From Chrysosporum bergii ANA360D (GTDB lineage Bacteria > Cyanobacteriota > Cyanobacteriia > Cyanobacteriales > Nostocaceae): 44,074 nucleotides of DNA. Positions 17,964 to 26,800 of the stretch are shown piece by piece (within the stretch, counting starts at the first letter, position 1; each line of letters starts with the position of its first letter). The stretch covers positions 1-44,074 of the forward strand of contig NZ_JANQDH010000048.1 of the NCBI RefSeq assembly GCF_029891735.1, given 5' to 3'. The notes under the pieces are model-generated. The model saw nothing but the letters and a program-made list of their open reading frames with translations. It did not search any database and had not been told where the DNA came from. Made by a program: the position numbers and the translations under genes.

Positions 17964-18332
17964 TTAGCCAGCCATACTGCGAGGTACACCTTCTAAAGCT
18001 TCCTCTTCGGTTTCAAAGATTTCAAAAACAGTGTCCATCATTGTCACTTCAAACACTAGTTTTGCCTCTGGTTGTAGATTGCAAATGCGGAAACTACCCT
18101 GGGCTGCATCAGCATCGCGCATCCCTGCAACCAAAGAAGTGAGACCAGAACTATCAATAAAACTTACCTGAGCTAGATTCACAACAAGGTGTTTACCCAT
18201 TTTGGAAATACATTCTTGTAACTTCAGCCGAAACTGCCAAGCTGTTGTGATATCCAAACGTCCTTGTGGTGTTAAGACAATAACGGTATTACCGTCTTGG
18301 GTTGTATGGGTTGTCTGTTCTATTTCAGTCAC
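17964..18332 (-). CDS. STAS-domain protein (anti-sigma factor antagonist-like)
   Basis: A 122-aa stand-alone STAS domain. TPQGRLDITTAWQFRLKL and VNLAQVSFIDSSGLTSLV match SpoIIAA/RsbV-type proteins, and the DSSGL serine is the usual phosphorylation site. In partner-switching circuits such proteins bind an anti-sigma kinase or act in polarity and motility complexes; no kinase or phosphatase gene is adjacent. I chose GTG at 18332 (VTEIEQTT), because AGGGAGG lies 4 nt upstream; the GTG at 18350 would place that ribosome site inside the gene. Confidence 0.88.
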   Translation of the reverse strand: MTEIEQTTHTTQDGNTVIVLTPQGRLDITTAWQFRLKLQECISKMGKHLVVNLAQVSFIDSSGLTSLVAGMRDADAAQGSFRICNLQPEAKLVFEVTMMDTVFEIFETEEEALEGVPRSMAG

Positions 18333-18689
18333 TAATCCTCCCTGTAACACTGGTCTAAATTTAGTATTGGGTTTGGTGAGCCAAAAAAACTAGTTTTTAG
18401 TAGTTTAGTTCATTGTTAGTTCATCAGTTGACTCACCAGAACCAAAATTATCAAGTACTGTTACTTGAGTTTAACAGGATATAGGTAACGCAAACCACAA
18501 AGACGAGCAGCAATGTAGTGTTAACTTCTCAGTGACTCTTGCGATCGCGTTGAGGATATTCTCAGCTTTGGTTTTACGTCCCGGTAATGCCTTATTGCTG
18601 AGACTTGGTAGTTTAACTCACCACAACATTGTTCAAGCAAGATTTAATTAGATTTAATTAGTGCCTGATCTATCAAGCACTATTGTACT
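18333..18689. other. Intergenic region STAS gene / hemF
   Basis: No gene seen. Just downstream of hemF is an imperfect inverted repeat AGTGC-C-TGAT-CT-ATCA-A-GCACT (18660-18681), a possible hemF transcript end. Next to it is a tandem ATTTAATTAG twice (about 18641-18660). A HIP1 octamer lies at about 18540. Confidence 0.4.
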
Positions 18690-19739
18690 TTATTTTAAAG
18701 TCTCTAATTTCCAGTTTACCCAATCTTGGGGTTTGAGGAAGGTTTCATACAACTCAGCTTCTGGGGTATTGGGTTCTGGCTGATAACCGTATTCCCAACG
18801 CACCAGGGGAGGTAAAGACATGAGAATTGATTCTGTGCGTCCGTTGGTTTGTAGCCCAAAGATTGTACCTCGGTCATAAACCAGATTAAATTCTACATAC
18901 CTACCACGACGATACAGTTGAAAATTACGTTCGCGATCGCCATATTTTTTTCCTTGTCGCCTTTCCACAATAGGCACATAGGCGGGCAAAAATGCTTTAC
19001 CACAATCTTGCACCAAAGTAAATAAATCTTCCCAACTGCGGCCAACTGGTGCATCCTGTTGGTTACTATAAGTAGCCGCTTGTCCATTGGGGTCAGAACC
19101 GCAATATAATAAGCCTTGTCCGTCTTGATAATCGAAAAATATCCCCCCAACACCTCGACTTTCCTGACGATGCTTGAGGTAAAAATATTCATCACACCAG
19201 CGCTTAAACACCGGGTAATACTCTAGGTGATGTTGGTCGCAAGCTTCCTTGAGTGTTTTGTGAAAATGCACTGCATCTTCAGCAAAGGGGTAATAAGGTG
19301 TCAAGTCAGCACCACCGCCAAACCACCATACTGGACCCGCTTCAAAATAGCGGTAATTGAGATGAACGGTGGGGACGTAAGGATTTTTGGGGTGTAAAAC
19401 TAAGGAAGTACCTGTAGCATAAAACCCATGTCCAGCTGCTTCCGGTCGTTGGGCTAAAATCGAGGGTGGTAGATGAGAACCCCAAACTTCAGAAAAATTT
19501 ACCCCAGCTTGTTCAAATATTGCCCCATCACGCAGCACTCGCGATCGCCCACCTCCCCCCTCTGGACGTTCCCAACTATCTTCATGAAACCTACCTACAC
19601 CATCTAACTTTGTCAGTTGCTCGGTAATTTCATCTTGTAGTTGTTTCATAAACCGACTCACCCTCGGCTGAGAGTCAGTTCCAGGTAAAAATTGAGATGT
19701 TTTTGCTATTTTAGTTGGCGTTTGCGAGTTAATCAACAT
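18690..19739 (-). CDS. hemF: Coproporphyrinogen III oxidase, oxygen-dependent
   Basis: Oxidatively decarboxylates coproporphyrinogen III to protoporphyrinogen IX with O2, a shared step of haem and chlorophyll synthesis. The 349-aa protein carries family blocks in order: [61 protein letters not shown] and [10 protein letters not shown] followed by [18 protein letters not shown]. Start at ATG 19739 gives an extended N-terminus typical of cyanobacteria. The gene is divergent from mrp with a 361-bp gap. Confidence 0.96.
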   Translation of the reverse strand: MLINSQTPTKIAKTSQFLPGTDSQPRVSRFMKQLQDEITEQLTKLDGVGRFHEDSWERPEGGGGRSRVLRDGAIFEQAGVNFSEVWGSHLPPSILAQRPEAAGHGFYATGTSLVLHPKNPYVPTVHLNYRYFEAGPVWWFGGGADLTPYYPFAEDAVHFHKTLKEACDQHHLEYYPVFKRWCDEYFYLKHRQESRGVGGIFFDYQDGQGLLYCGSDPNGQAATYSNQQDAPVGRSWEDLFTLVQDCGKAFLPAYVPIVERRQGKKYGDRERNFQLYRRGRYVEFNLVYDRGTIFGLQTNGRTESILMSLPPLVRWEYGYQPEPNTPEAELYETFLKPQDWVNWKLETLK

Positions 19740-20100
19740 AAATTCCCGAACTTAAATTAAAATTTACAAAAACCCACGGTTGGGTAACAAAAGCCAATAA
19801 TCACCCTAAATTTGCCTAATCTGCTTTTTTAAACTTACCAGCATTGACAGGATTGATGGGCATGACTAGAGTTATTTTCCCTCAAATGCGTATAGGCTTG
19901 TATATTGACTGGGTTTTGTTTGTAATTCTTGATGTAAACATTTTCGGTTAACATCAGACCTTAATTACCTATTTTATAAGCGCTTTGTACCTTCCGGTTG
20001 CACTTCTGTTGCTTCTCACGTGCCAAAGAAAGTTAATATTATATGTAGATGATAATAAAATTTTCTTAAATTTTGTTACGAGAGTAACAGTAAAAACAGT
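19740..20100. other. Divergent intergenic region hemF / mrp
   Basis: A 361-bp AT-rich gap that must hold promoters for both hemF (minus) and mrp (plus). I see no strong consensus promoter, no ORF with a ribosome site and no repeat. The mrp start has only a weak purine stretch upstream (ACGAGAGTAACAG). Confidence 0.4.
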
Positions 20101-21171
20101 ATGTACGATGTTCTCGATTCCCGCTCTGTCCTGGAGGTTTTGCGACCAGTACAAGACCCGGAACTCCGCAAAAGTTTAGTGGAACTAAACATGATTCGCA
20201 ACGTGAAAATAGAAGCAGGCAAAGTTAGCTTCACTTTGGTGTTGACCACACCCGCCTGTCCTCTACGAGAATTTATTGTGGAAGATTGCGAAAAAGCTGT
20301 TAAAAAACTACCCGGCGTTACGGAAGTCAGGGTAGATGTAACAGCAGAAACACCCCAACAAAAAAGCTTGCCGGATCGAACAGGAATCACAGGGGTAAAA
20401 AATATTCTGGCTGTTTCCAGTGGCAAAGGCGGTGTTGGTAAAAGCACAGTGGCAGTAAACATAGCCGTGGCTTTAGCGCAAACAGGGGCTAAAGTGGGAT
20501 TACTCGATGCTGATATTTACGGACCTAACGACCCAACAATGCTGGGCCTGGCTGATGCTGAAATTATGGTGCGTTCCACAGATAAAGGTGAAATTCTGGA
20601 ACCTGCTTTTAATCACGGTGTCAAGTTAGTATCCATGGGCTTTTTGATTGACAGAGATCAGCCGGTGATTTGGCGCGGTCCAATGCTGAATGGAGTAATT
20701 CGCCAGTTTCTTTATCAAGTGGAATGGGGAGAACTGGATTATTTAATTGTAGATATGCCGCCGGGAACCGGGGATGCTCAATTAACGTTAACTCAAGCAG
20801 TACCGATGTCAGGAGCAGTAATTGTCACTACACCGCAAAATGTCGCCCTGTTAGATTCACGTAAAGGATTACGGATGTTCCAACAAATGAATGTACCAGT
20901 TTTGGGGATAGTAGAAAATATGAGCTACTTTGTTCCGCCGGATATGCCAGATAAGCAGTATGACATTTTTGGTTCTGGTGGCGGTTCCAAGACAGCATCT
21001 GAGTTGGGAGTACCGTTATTGGGGTGCATCCCACTGGAAATTTCCACCAGGGTAGGCGGTGATAGCGGTATACCCGTAGTGGTTGCTGACCCTGATTCAG
21101 CCTCAGCAAAAGCATTAACAATGATTGCGCTGAATATCGCCGGTAAAATATCAGTTGCCGCACTGACATAA
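20101..21171 (+). CDS. mrp: Mrp/ApbC-family P-loop ATPase, iron-sulfur carrier-like
   Basis: A 356-aa protein with an N-terminal MIP18/DUF59 domain (about 5-85; DPELRKSLVELNMI and TTPACPLREFI) and a ParA-type ATPase domain. The deviant Walker A motif is SSGKGGVGKST near residue 110, then LLDADIYGPNDPTMLG and LIVDMPPGTGDAQLT. Family members load Fe-S clusters onto target proteins. Unusually, the C-X-X-C cluster-bridging motif of ApbC/Nbp35 is missing: after NMSYF (from residue 273) the sequence reads VPPDMPDKQYDIFGSGGG. rodA follows 98 bp downstream on the same strand. Confidence 0.93.
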   Translation: MYDVLDSRSVLEVLRPVQDPELRKSLVELNMIRNVKIEAGKVSFTLVLTTPACPLREFIVEDCEKAVKKLPGVTEVRVDVTAETPQQKSLPDRTGITGVKNILAVSSGKGGVGKSTVAVNIAVALAQTGAKVGLLDADIYGPNDPTMLGLADAEIMVRSTDKGEILEPAFNHGVKLVSMGFLIDRDQPVIWRGPMLNGVIRQFLYQVEWGELDYLIVDMPPGTGDAQLTLTQAVPMSGAVIVTTPQNVALLDSRKGLRMFQQMNVPVLGIVENMSYFVPPDMPDKQYDIFGSGGGSKTASELGVPLLGCIPLEISTRVGGDSGIPVVVADPDSASAKALTMIALNIAGKISVAALT

Positions 21172-21269
21172 TTAATTTCTAATAATTTCTAATTTTTCTC
21201 TGATTCCTGGGTTATGGCCTGGGAATACAGATCAAAGTATTCAGTAAATTTACCGCCTCACATCAGACA

Positions 21270-22583
21270 ATGTTGTTAAAACGTCCGCGCAGCAGAAATC
21301 CTTGGCACCGTTGGATTAAGCCTTGGCAACAAATAGATTGGCTACTCTTGTGTTTGACTATTGGTGTCAGTATGTTTGGTGGACTGATGATCATGAGTAC
21401 GGAACTAACTCAACCGGTGACTGATTATTGGTCGCACTGGCTGGTGGCTGCCATCGGTGCTGTGATAGCTTTGTTCTTAGCTCGTACTCGTTATGAAAAT
21501 TTGATCCAGTGGCATTGGGTGACATACACTTTAACAAACCTCAGCCTAATTGCCGTGATGATTATTGGCACTAGTGCTAAAGGGGCGCAACGATGGATTA
21601 CTATTGGTGGCTTCAATGTGCAGCCTTCGGAATTTGCCAAAATTGGACTAATTATCACTGTAGCTGCTGTCTTACACCAGCGCACAGCCTCAACTGTAGA
21701 AAGTGTATTCCGTGCTTTGGCTATTACTGCCATTCCTTGGGCATTAATATTTTTACAGCCAGATTTAGCAACATCCTTGGTGTTTGGTGCTGTGGTCTTG
21801 GGAATGCTGTACTGGGCAAATGCTAACCCTGGTTGGCTAATCCTGATGATTTCCCCCGTGATTTCTGCGATTCTTTTTAGCATAAATTGGCCTTTATCCC
21901 AGCCCATAAGTTTATTTAATGTCATATCTGTGGGACTTTTAGGGTTAGTTTGGGCGATCGCTATGGGCATTTTGGGTTGGCAAACTCTCCCTTGGCGTAA
22001 ATTTGCCTTCAATGGCATTGGTGCATTAGCTCTCAACCTCTTGGGTGGTGAATTAGGGGTTTTTGTCTGGAATCATGTATTGAGGGACTATCAAAAAGAC
22101 CGCCTGACAGTATTTCTTAAACCTGGATATGATATTTTAGGAGTTGGCTATCACCAACACCAATCTCGCATTGCCATAGGTGCTGGTGAAATTTGGGGAT
22201 GGGGTTTGTTCCAGGGACCCATGACCCAACTTAACTTTGTCCCTGAACAGCATACAGACTTTATTTTTTCCGCAGTAGGGGAAGAATTTGGTTTTGTTGG
22301 TTGTTTAGTGGTTTTATTTATCTTCTGCTTGATTTGCTTTCGCTTATTGCGTATAGCTCAAACTGCCAAAGATAACTTTGGCTCATTGTTGGCTGTTGGT
22401 GTTTTGTCAATGATTGTGTTTCAGCTAATTGTTAATGTAGGTATGACCGTTGGTTTAGCCCCTGTAGCTGGAATTCCCCTACCTTGGATGAGTTACGGTC
22501 GTTCCGCCATGCTGACCAACTTTATTGGTTTAGGTTTGGTAGAGTCTGTTGCAAATTTTCGTCACCGACCAAAGTATTATTGA
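21270..22583 (+). CDS. rodA: Rod shape-determining protein RodA (SEDS glycosyltransferase)
   Basis: A polytopic membrane protein of 437 aa with about ten helices, belonging to the SEDS family that polymerises peptidoglycan glycan strands together with a class B PBP. Family landmarks include SAKGAQRWITIGGFNVQPSE, LVFGAVVLGMLYWA, the segment QSRIAIGAGEIWGWGLFQG, FVPEQHTDFIFSAVGEEFG and PLPWMSYGRSAMLTNFIGLG. The ATG at 21270 leaves a short basic cytoplasmic N-terminus (KRPRSRNPWHRW). It follows mrp on the same strand; no mreBCD genes are adjacent here. Confidence 0.94.
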   Translation: MLLKRPRSRNPWHRWIKPWQQIDWLLLCLTIGVSMFGGLMIMSTELTQPVTDYWSHWLVAAIGAVIALFLARTRYENLIQWHWVTYTLTNLSLIAVMIIGTSAKGAQRWITIGGFNVQPSEFAKIGLIITVAAVLHQRTASTVESVFRALAITAIPWALIFLQPDLATSLVFGAVVLGMLYWANANPGWLILMISPVISAILFSINWPLSQPISLFNVISVGLLGLVWAIAMGILGWQTLPWRKFAFNGIGALALNLLGGELGVFVWNHVLRDYQKDRLTVFLKPGYDILGVGYHQHQSRIAIGAGEIWGWGLFQGPMTQLNFVPEQHTDFIFSAVGEEFGFVGCLVVLFIFCLICFRLLRIAQTAKDNFGSLLAVGVLSMIVFQLIVNVGMTVGLAPVAGIPLPWMSYGRSAMLTNFIGLGLVESVANFRHRPKYY

Positions 22584-22604
22584 TGTCGGTGGGATTACAA
22601 GTAT

Positions 22605-22632
22605 AAATGATATAAATGATATAAATCTTGTG
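22605..22632. repeat. Short tandem repeat, ATAAATGAT type
   Basis: Three near-identical 9-bp units (ATAAATGAT, ATAAATGAT, ATAAATCTT) directly abut the hairpin repeat that follows. Located 20 bp downstream of the rodA stop. Confidence 0.6.
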
Positions 22633-22651
22633 GTGCGGGCATCTTGCCCGC
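22626..22651 (-). repeat. Dispersed 17-nt hairpin repeat, copy 1
   Basis: GCGGGCA-TCT-TGCCCGC at 22635-22651 is a perfect 7-bp stem. Read on the minus strand it is GCGGGCAAGATGCCCGC followed by ACCACAAGA. Other copies lie at 29927-29952 and 36966-36982. It sits in the convergent gap between rodA and the PEP-CTERM gene. Confidence 0.75.
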
Positions 22652-22857
22652 TATAGTTATCAATTCATAGCAGTTTTGATGTAATTAAACCATCAGCCGA
22701 TATCCCTATAATTAACGCAGGTTTTTCTGTATCTGCCGTGAAAACACCATAAACAGCGCTAACAAGATACTATTACTTGCCAGCGCCACAAAAATAGTTA
22801 TACATATTTATAGCTAACTAACTAGTTAGAAAATTAACTCACCCTCTCACTCTGCAA

Positions 22858-23631
22858 TTAAGACCGTTGAAACTTGGGACGACGATTAAACAAATAAAGT
22901 CCCAACACAGAAAAACCAATCAATGCGCCAGGCTCAGGAGTACTTACTGGTGGTTTCTTGTCAGCCAAAATTACTGGTGGTTTGATGCGACCAACCAAGT
23001 ACGCACCAGTGGCTGCTCTTTCTTCAGTAATCAAACTAGAAATTGGATTAAAAGCGTCAGGAGTACTACTAAAGCCGAGTAGTTGCAGAGTCAATTCTTT
23101 TCCACCCACTGAGAATGTGGTGTCTTGAGATTTAGAAGCAAAGGTGATTCTGTCATCACAAGGTGTATTACTAACCTGGAATGCGGGACATTCATCTAAG
23201 AAAAACGTGTTGATTGTTTCTTCGAGTCCAAATGTATATTTGAACAGGCTTTTTGTGCTTCCTTCTATGTCGAGAGTGATGTCTAAATCAACAGCATCTA
23301 TACCAGTGCCTGAATATGTAGGAAAGTTAAAGTGAGTGAACTTACCTAGCAATACATTGGTTTCTTTTTCAAAACTTACAGATGTATTTGTAGCACCATC
23401 AAAGCGGAATCCGCTTTGCTGAGACTCAGCAGCCCAACCCCAGCGAATCTCGTTTGTATCAACACCGTTGGTATACACTTGATTAACATTGGGATTTGTC
23501 CAGCGACCTGTAACTGAGTTTAAAGTCAGACTTGCAGCAACAGCGGGGATGGCATTTCCCAAAACTAGGGATAAGGTGGTTGCTGATGCCACTAATGAAC
23601 CAGAGAGAGTAGATTTGCCCGAGATATTCAT
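22858..23631 (-). CDS. PEP-CTERM anchored exported protein (THxN-like)
   Basis: A 257-aa secreted protein. The signal peptide spans about residues 1-33 (SLVASATTLSLVLGNAIPAVAA). The C-terminus is a PEP-CTERM sorting signal: TPEPGALIGFSVLGLYLF then the basic NRRPKFQRS, recognised by an exosortase. The body is beta-rich and contains THFNFPTYSGTGIDAVDLDI, which fits the THxN group of PEP-CTERM proteins; two cysteines (DECPAF, TPCDD) may form a disulfide. Function is unknown; such proteins are usually linked to extracellular polysaccharide or the outer surface. No exosortase gene is in the window. Confidence 0.88.
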   Translation of the reverse strand: MNISGKSTLSGSLVASATTLSLVLGNAIPAVAASLTLNSVTGRWTNPNVNQVYTNGVDTNEIRWGWAAESQQSGFRFDGATNTSVSFEKETNVLLGKFTHFNFPTYSGTGIDAVDLDITLDIEGSTKSLFKYTFGLEETINTFFLDECPAFQVSNTPCDDRITFASKSQDTTFSVGGKELTLQLLGFSSTPDAFNPISSLITEERAATGAYLVGRIKPPVILADKKPPVSTPEPGALIGFSVLGLYLFNRRPKFQRS

Positions 23632-23793
23632 TTTTTTCGAGTTTTGATGAGTAGAAGATAAATTGTCTTTTTTAAGATATCACTTTTTTTAGTTGAAATT
23701 CTTAAATTTTTGATAAAATTACCCTGGTAATATACGCATTTACACTGACAAGTGCCGTTCATGGACTATGGTTGTTAGGGATTAAGCCCAATC

Positions 23794-23883
23794 ATGGCAA
23801 CTTTTGATGATGTGGCGCGGCTATTTTGGTTTATCATCAATATATTGGTCAGTAAAACTTATCGTCTAATTCAACAGCAGTAA
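23794..23883 (+). CDS. Candidate 29-aa small protein upstream of the helicase gene
   Basis: An ATG-started frame encodes a short peptide with a hydrophobic core (LFWFIINILV) flanked by acidic (TFDDVAR) and basic (SKTYRLIQQQ) ends, a layout of a small membrane peptide. It ends 14 bp before the helicase ATG on the same strand. No good ribosome site is seen upstream, so it may be only an untranslated leader or chance frame. Confidence 0.25.
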   Translation: MATFDDVARLFWFIINILVSKTYRLIQQQ

Positions 23884-23897
23884 ATTAAACAGTATCC

Positions 23898-26800
23898 ATG
23901 CCCGCTTTTCTTAACAACCGCCATTCAGAAAACTGGAGCTATCAATGCGTCAGAGTAGTGAATAGAGATGAGATACCTGACTTACTGGGTGATCAACCTT
24001 GTATGTTTTATGTGCGTCGTCAAGGTGTGGGAAGAAATCCAGATGAGGAAATTTGGCAGTTAACAATCGCAACTGATCAAGAGCAATTACCTTTACCTGC
24101 AAAACTGCAAAGCCAAGGCAAAACCTATAGTTTACGAGCCGCCATCAGGGAAGATGGAATTGGCGGTTTAAAAATTTTATCGACTTGTAAACTCCACCTT
24201 TCACGGGGACACGCGGATGGTTATGCTGTACCCTTTTGCTTGCGTCTGCTACCTCATGAACAACATCGTTTAGGTATTCCGAAAGCAGCATTAGCACGTA
24301 TGGCTAATGTGCCTGTTTGTGGTGATTATGTACCTACAGCAGACCAGCTGCAAGCTTGGAAGGCTTTTTTACAAGTTGAGGAAAATATTGCTAAATCCCG
24401 TCAGTTTTGTGTGGCTTTTGTAGATAATTATTATGGCAGTAATACCAGATACATTACTTTTGAAGTAGATGTTAACTCAGCTACTCTCGATGGTGCTGAA
24501 GAAAATTATTTACATCTAGCCAATTTCTGGGAACGGGTCAAAGGTTGCCAAAACCAAGGGGTGAAACTTTCCTCAACTGTACCCAGAGGACAACCAACTC
24601 ATAAAATTCCTCAATTGGGTTCAATTGCAAAAGTTGATCCTCAAAATTGTTTGATTAAAGTTAAACTGGAATGTGAATTAGCTGAATATACTGCTACAGA
24701 ACTTGATCAGCCACCAGGAAAGGGATTTTTATTTTTTGATGCGGCTGGTGACATTCAACAAGTGCGGCGTAAAAAAGAAGCTTTAGAACAATTAAAGCAG
24801 GGACAAACTCAAAATCCTTATTTGGGTAAGTTTTTATTCGATGCTTCTCAGGCCAGGGCCAGTAACAAAACTGTACGACTGCAAGGGGATGATTTGTTAT
24901 TATCTTCTGCTAATACTGGACAAAAGGCAGCAGTAGAAAAAGTATTAGCAGCTGAAGATTTGGTTTTGATTCAAGGTCCCCCTGGTACTGGTAAAACCAC
25001 CGTAATTGCAGAAATTTGCTATCAAATAGCCCGACGGGGGGGACGTACTCTCATCGCTTCTCAAGCTAATTTGGCTGTGGACAATGCGCTGAGTCGATTA
25101 GTTCATAACCCAGTGATTAGGGCTGTGCGTAAGGGACGGGCGGAAAAAGTGGGGGAAGAAGGACAGCCGTTTTTAGAAGATCAAGTGATTGGTACATGGC
25201 TAGAAAATACTGCTGCTGACTGTGAAAGTAGTCTTGAGAAACGTCTGCAAAATGTGGAATTTTTGAGGGAATTATTGGGGGCTTTACCACGATTTACAGA
25301 TTATTTAAGCCGGGAAGAAGCTCTAAATGAGCAACAAATTCAACTAAATGAAGAAAGGGAAAGTTTAGCGGCTACCTGTGAAATTCAAGCAGCTATTCAC
25401 CAGCAAGCTTTAAATAAAATTAATCAGGTTAAATATATTAAATTAGGGTTAGATTATATCCTTAATAATGCACTAAATATAAATTGGCAAGCGCCAGAGT
25501 TGAAAAACTGTTTACCATATCTACAGCCATATATAGAAGATATAGAAGGAGATTTTTTGAACAATGTTCGTCAAGCTATCAAATGTACTGATAAACTTGG
25601 TTTAGTTTGTCCTGCTAATGATGCGTTTGCTTTGGCGGTTTGGCTGTGGGAAAATGTAGCTAATAAAATTACTGATTTTAAAGTAGCATTCGCTTATGCC
25701 CAAGATGCAGTTTCTGTGATGTCGGAAGTGGCAAAAGAGGTGTTAGCTAGGGGAGAAAATTATACGAATGTCCATCATCCACCAATAGATGAGGAAGAAT
25801 TGATCAGCCAACGGGAAAATTTAGAGCAAACAGTTAAAGGTTGGCAAAACCGCTTACGGGAAATTGAGTATGTGATTGCAGCTATGATACAATGGAAATC
25901 TACAGCACCTGTGGTTTTATATCAAGTAGTTAGGGAATGTCAGCAATCAGGACAAGTATTAACAGAGGAGGCGCTGCAATTACCACTGGGTTTGTTGATG
26001 TTTGCTGGTCAATTAAACTTAACTATATTACCCAGTAGATATCAGATTAATTTGCCGGATTGGCAGGTTTTATATAAGGCGTTGAACTATGAAGTAGAGG
26101 GTGGTTTTGTTGATAGAAAGGGTAGACAGTATAATTTTAGTTATTTTTTAGAGCAAAATTTTAGTCAAGTTCCTTTCGTGCTATCAGGGAGCGATCGCTC
26201 CCAGTGGCGTAAAATCTATGAGGATTTTCAGAATTATCAACTGCTGAATTTCAATCAGCGAAAATTCTTAGTGGAAAATACGCAGTTGTTTTTACTGAGA
26301 ATGGAACAAGTTTATGGTGGGTCCTGGGAATTAAATCACCTGGATTCTACCCTCAAATACATTAGCGAAGACTTATTTACCACTATACTTACTCATGCGC
26401 GTCAATGTATCGCACAAGTCAAGACTCAAACTGAAAAAAATCTTCAGTATTTCCAACATCAACTAAGTGAACTGGAAAAACATATATCTACCCACCGGCA
26501 AATATCCGGTACTTCATCTCAAATTGCAGCAGCTAACTCCCAACTTGAACAGGTTATCAATAGTTTGCAATTACTCCGCCAACAGCCAAATGTCCCTGAC
26601 AGATTACGGGCTTTAGCGACGGAATATCTGACCAACCAATCAAAAATTTGGGAAGAACAAGAAAAATTTGCGACTCAGGTAAATACTGGGTTGAGTTATG
26701 TTAGCCAATTAGAAACTTTAATTCCCTTAATTACACCTTTCCCAGTTTTAGAAAATATCAAACAATTTTTAGATGAGGAGCTAGAAACTATAGAACAAGA

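Noticed and set aside
21491-22036. 181-aa minus-strand frame inside rodA
   Set aside because: Antisense to a clear SEDS membrane protein; its basic, Ala/Ile-rich composition is what the complement of hydrophobic codons gives.
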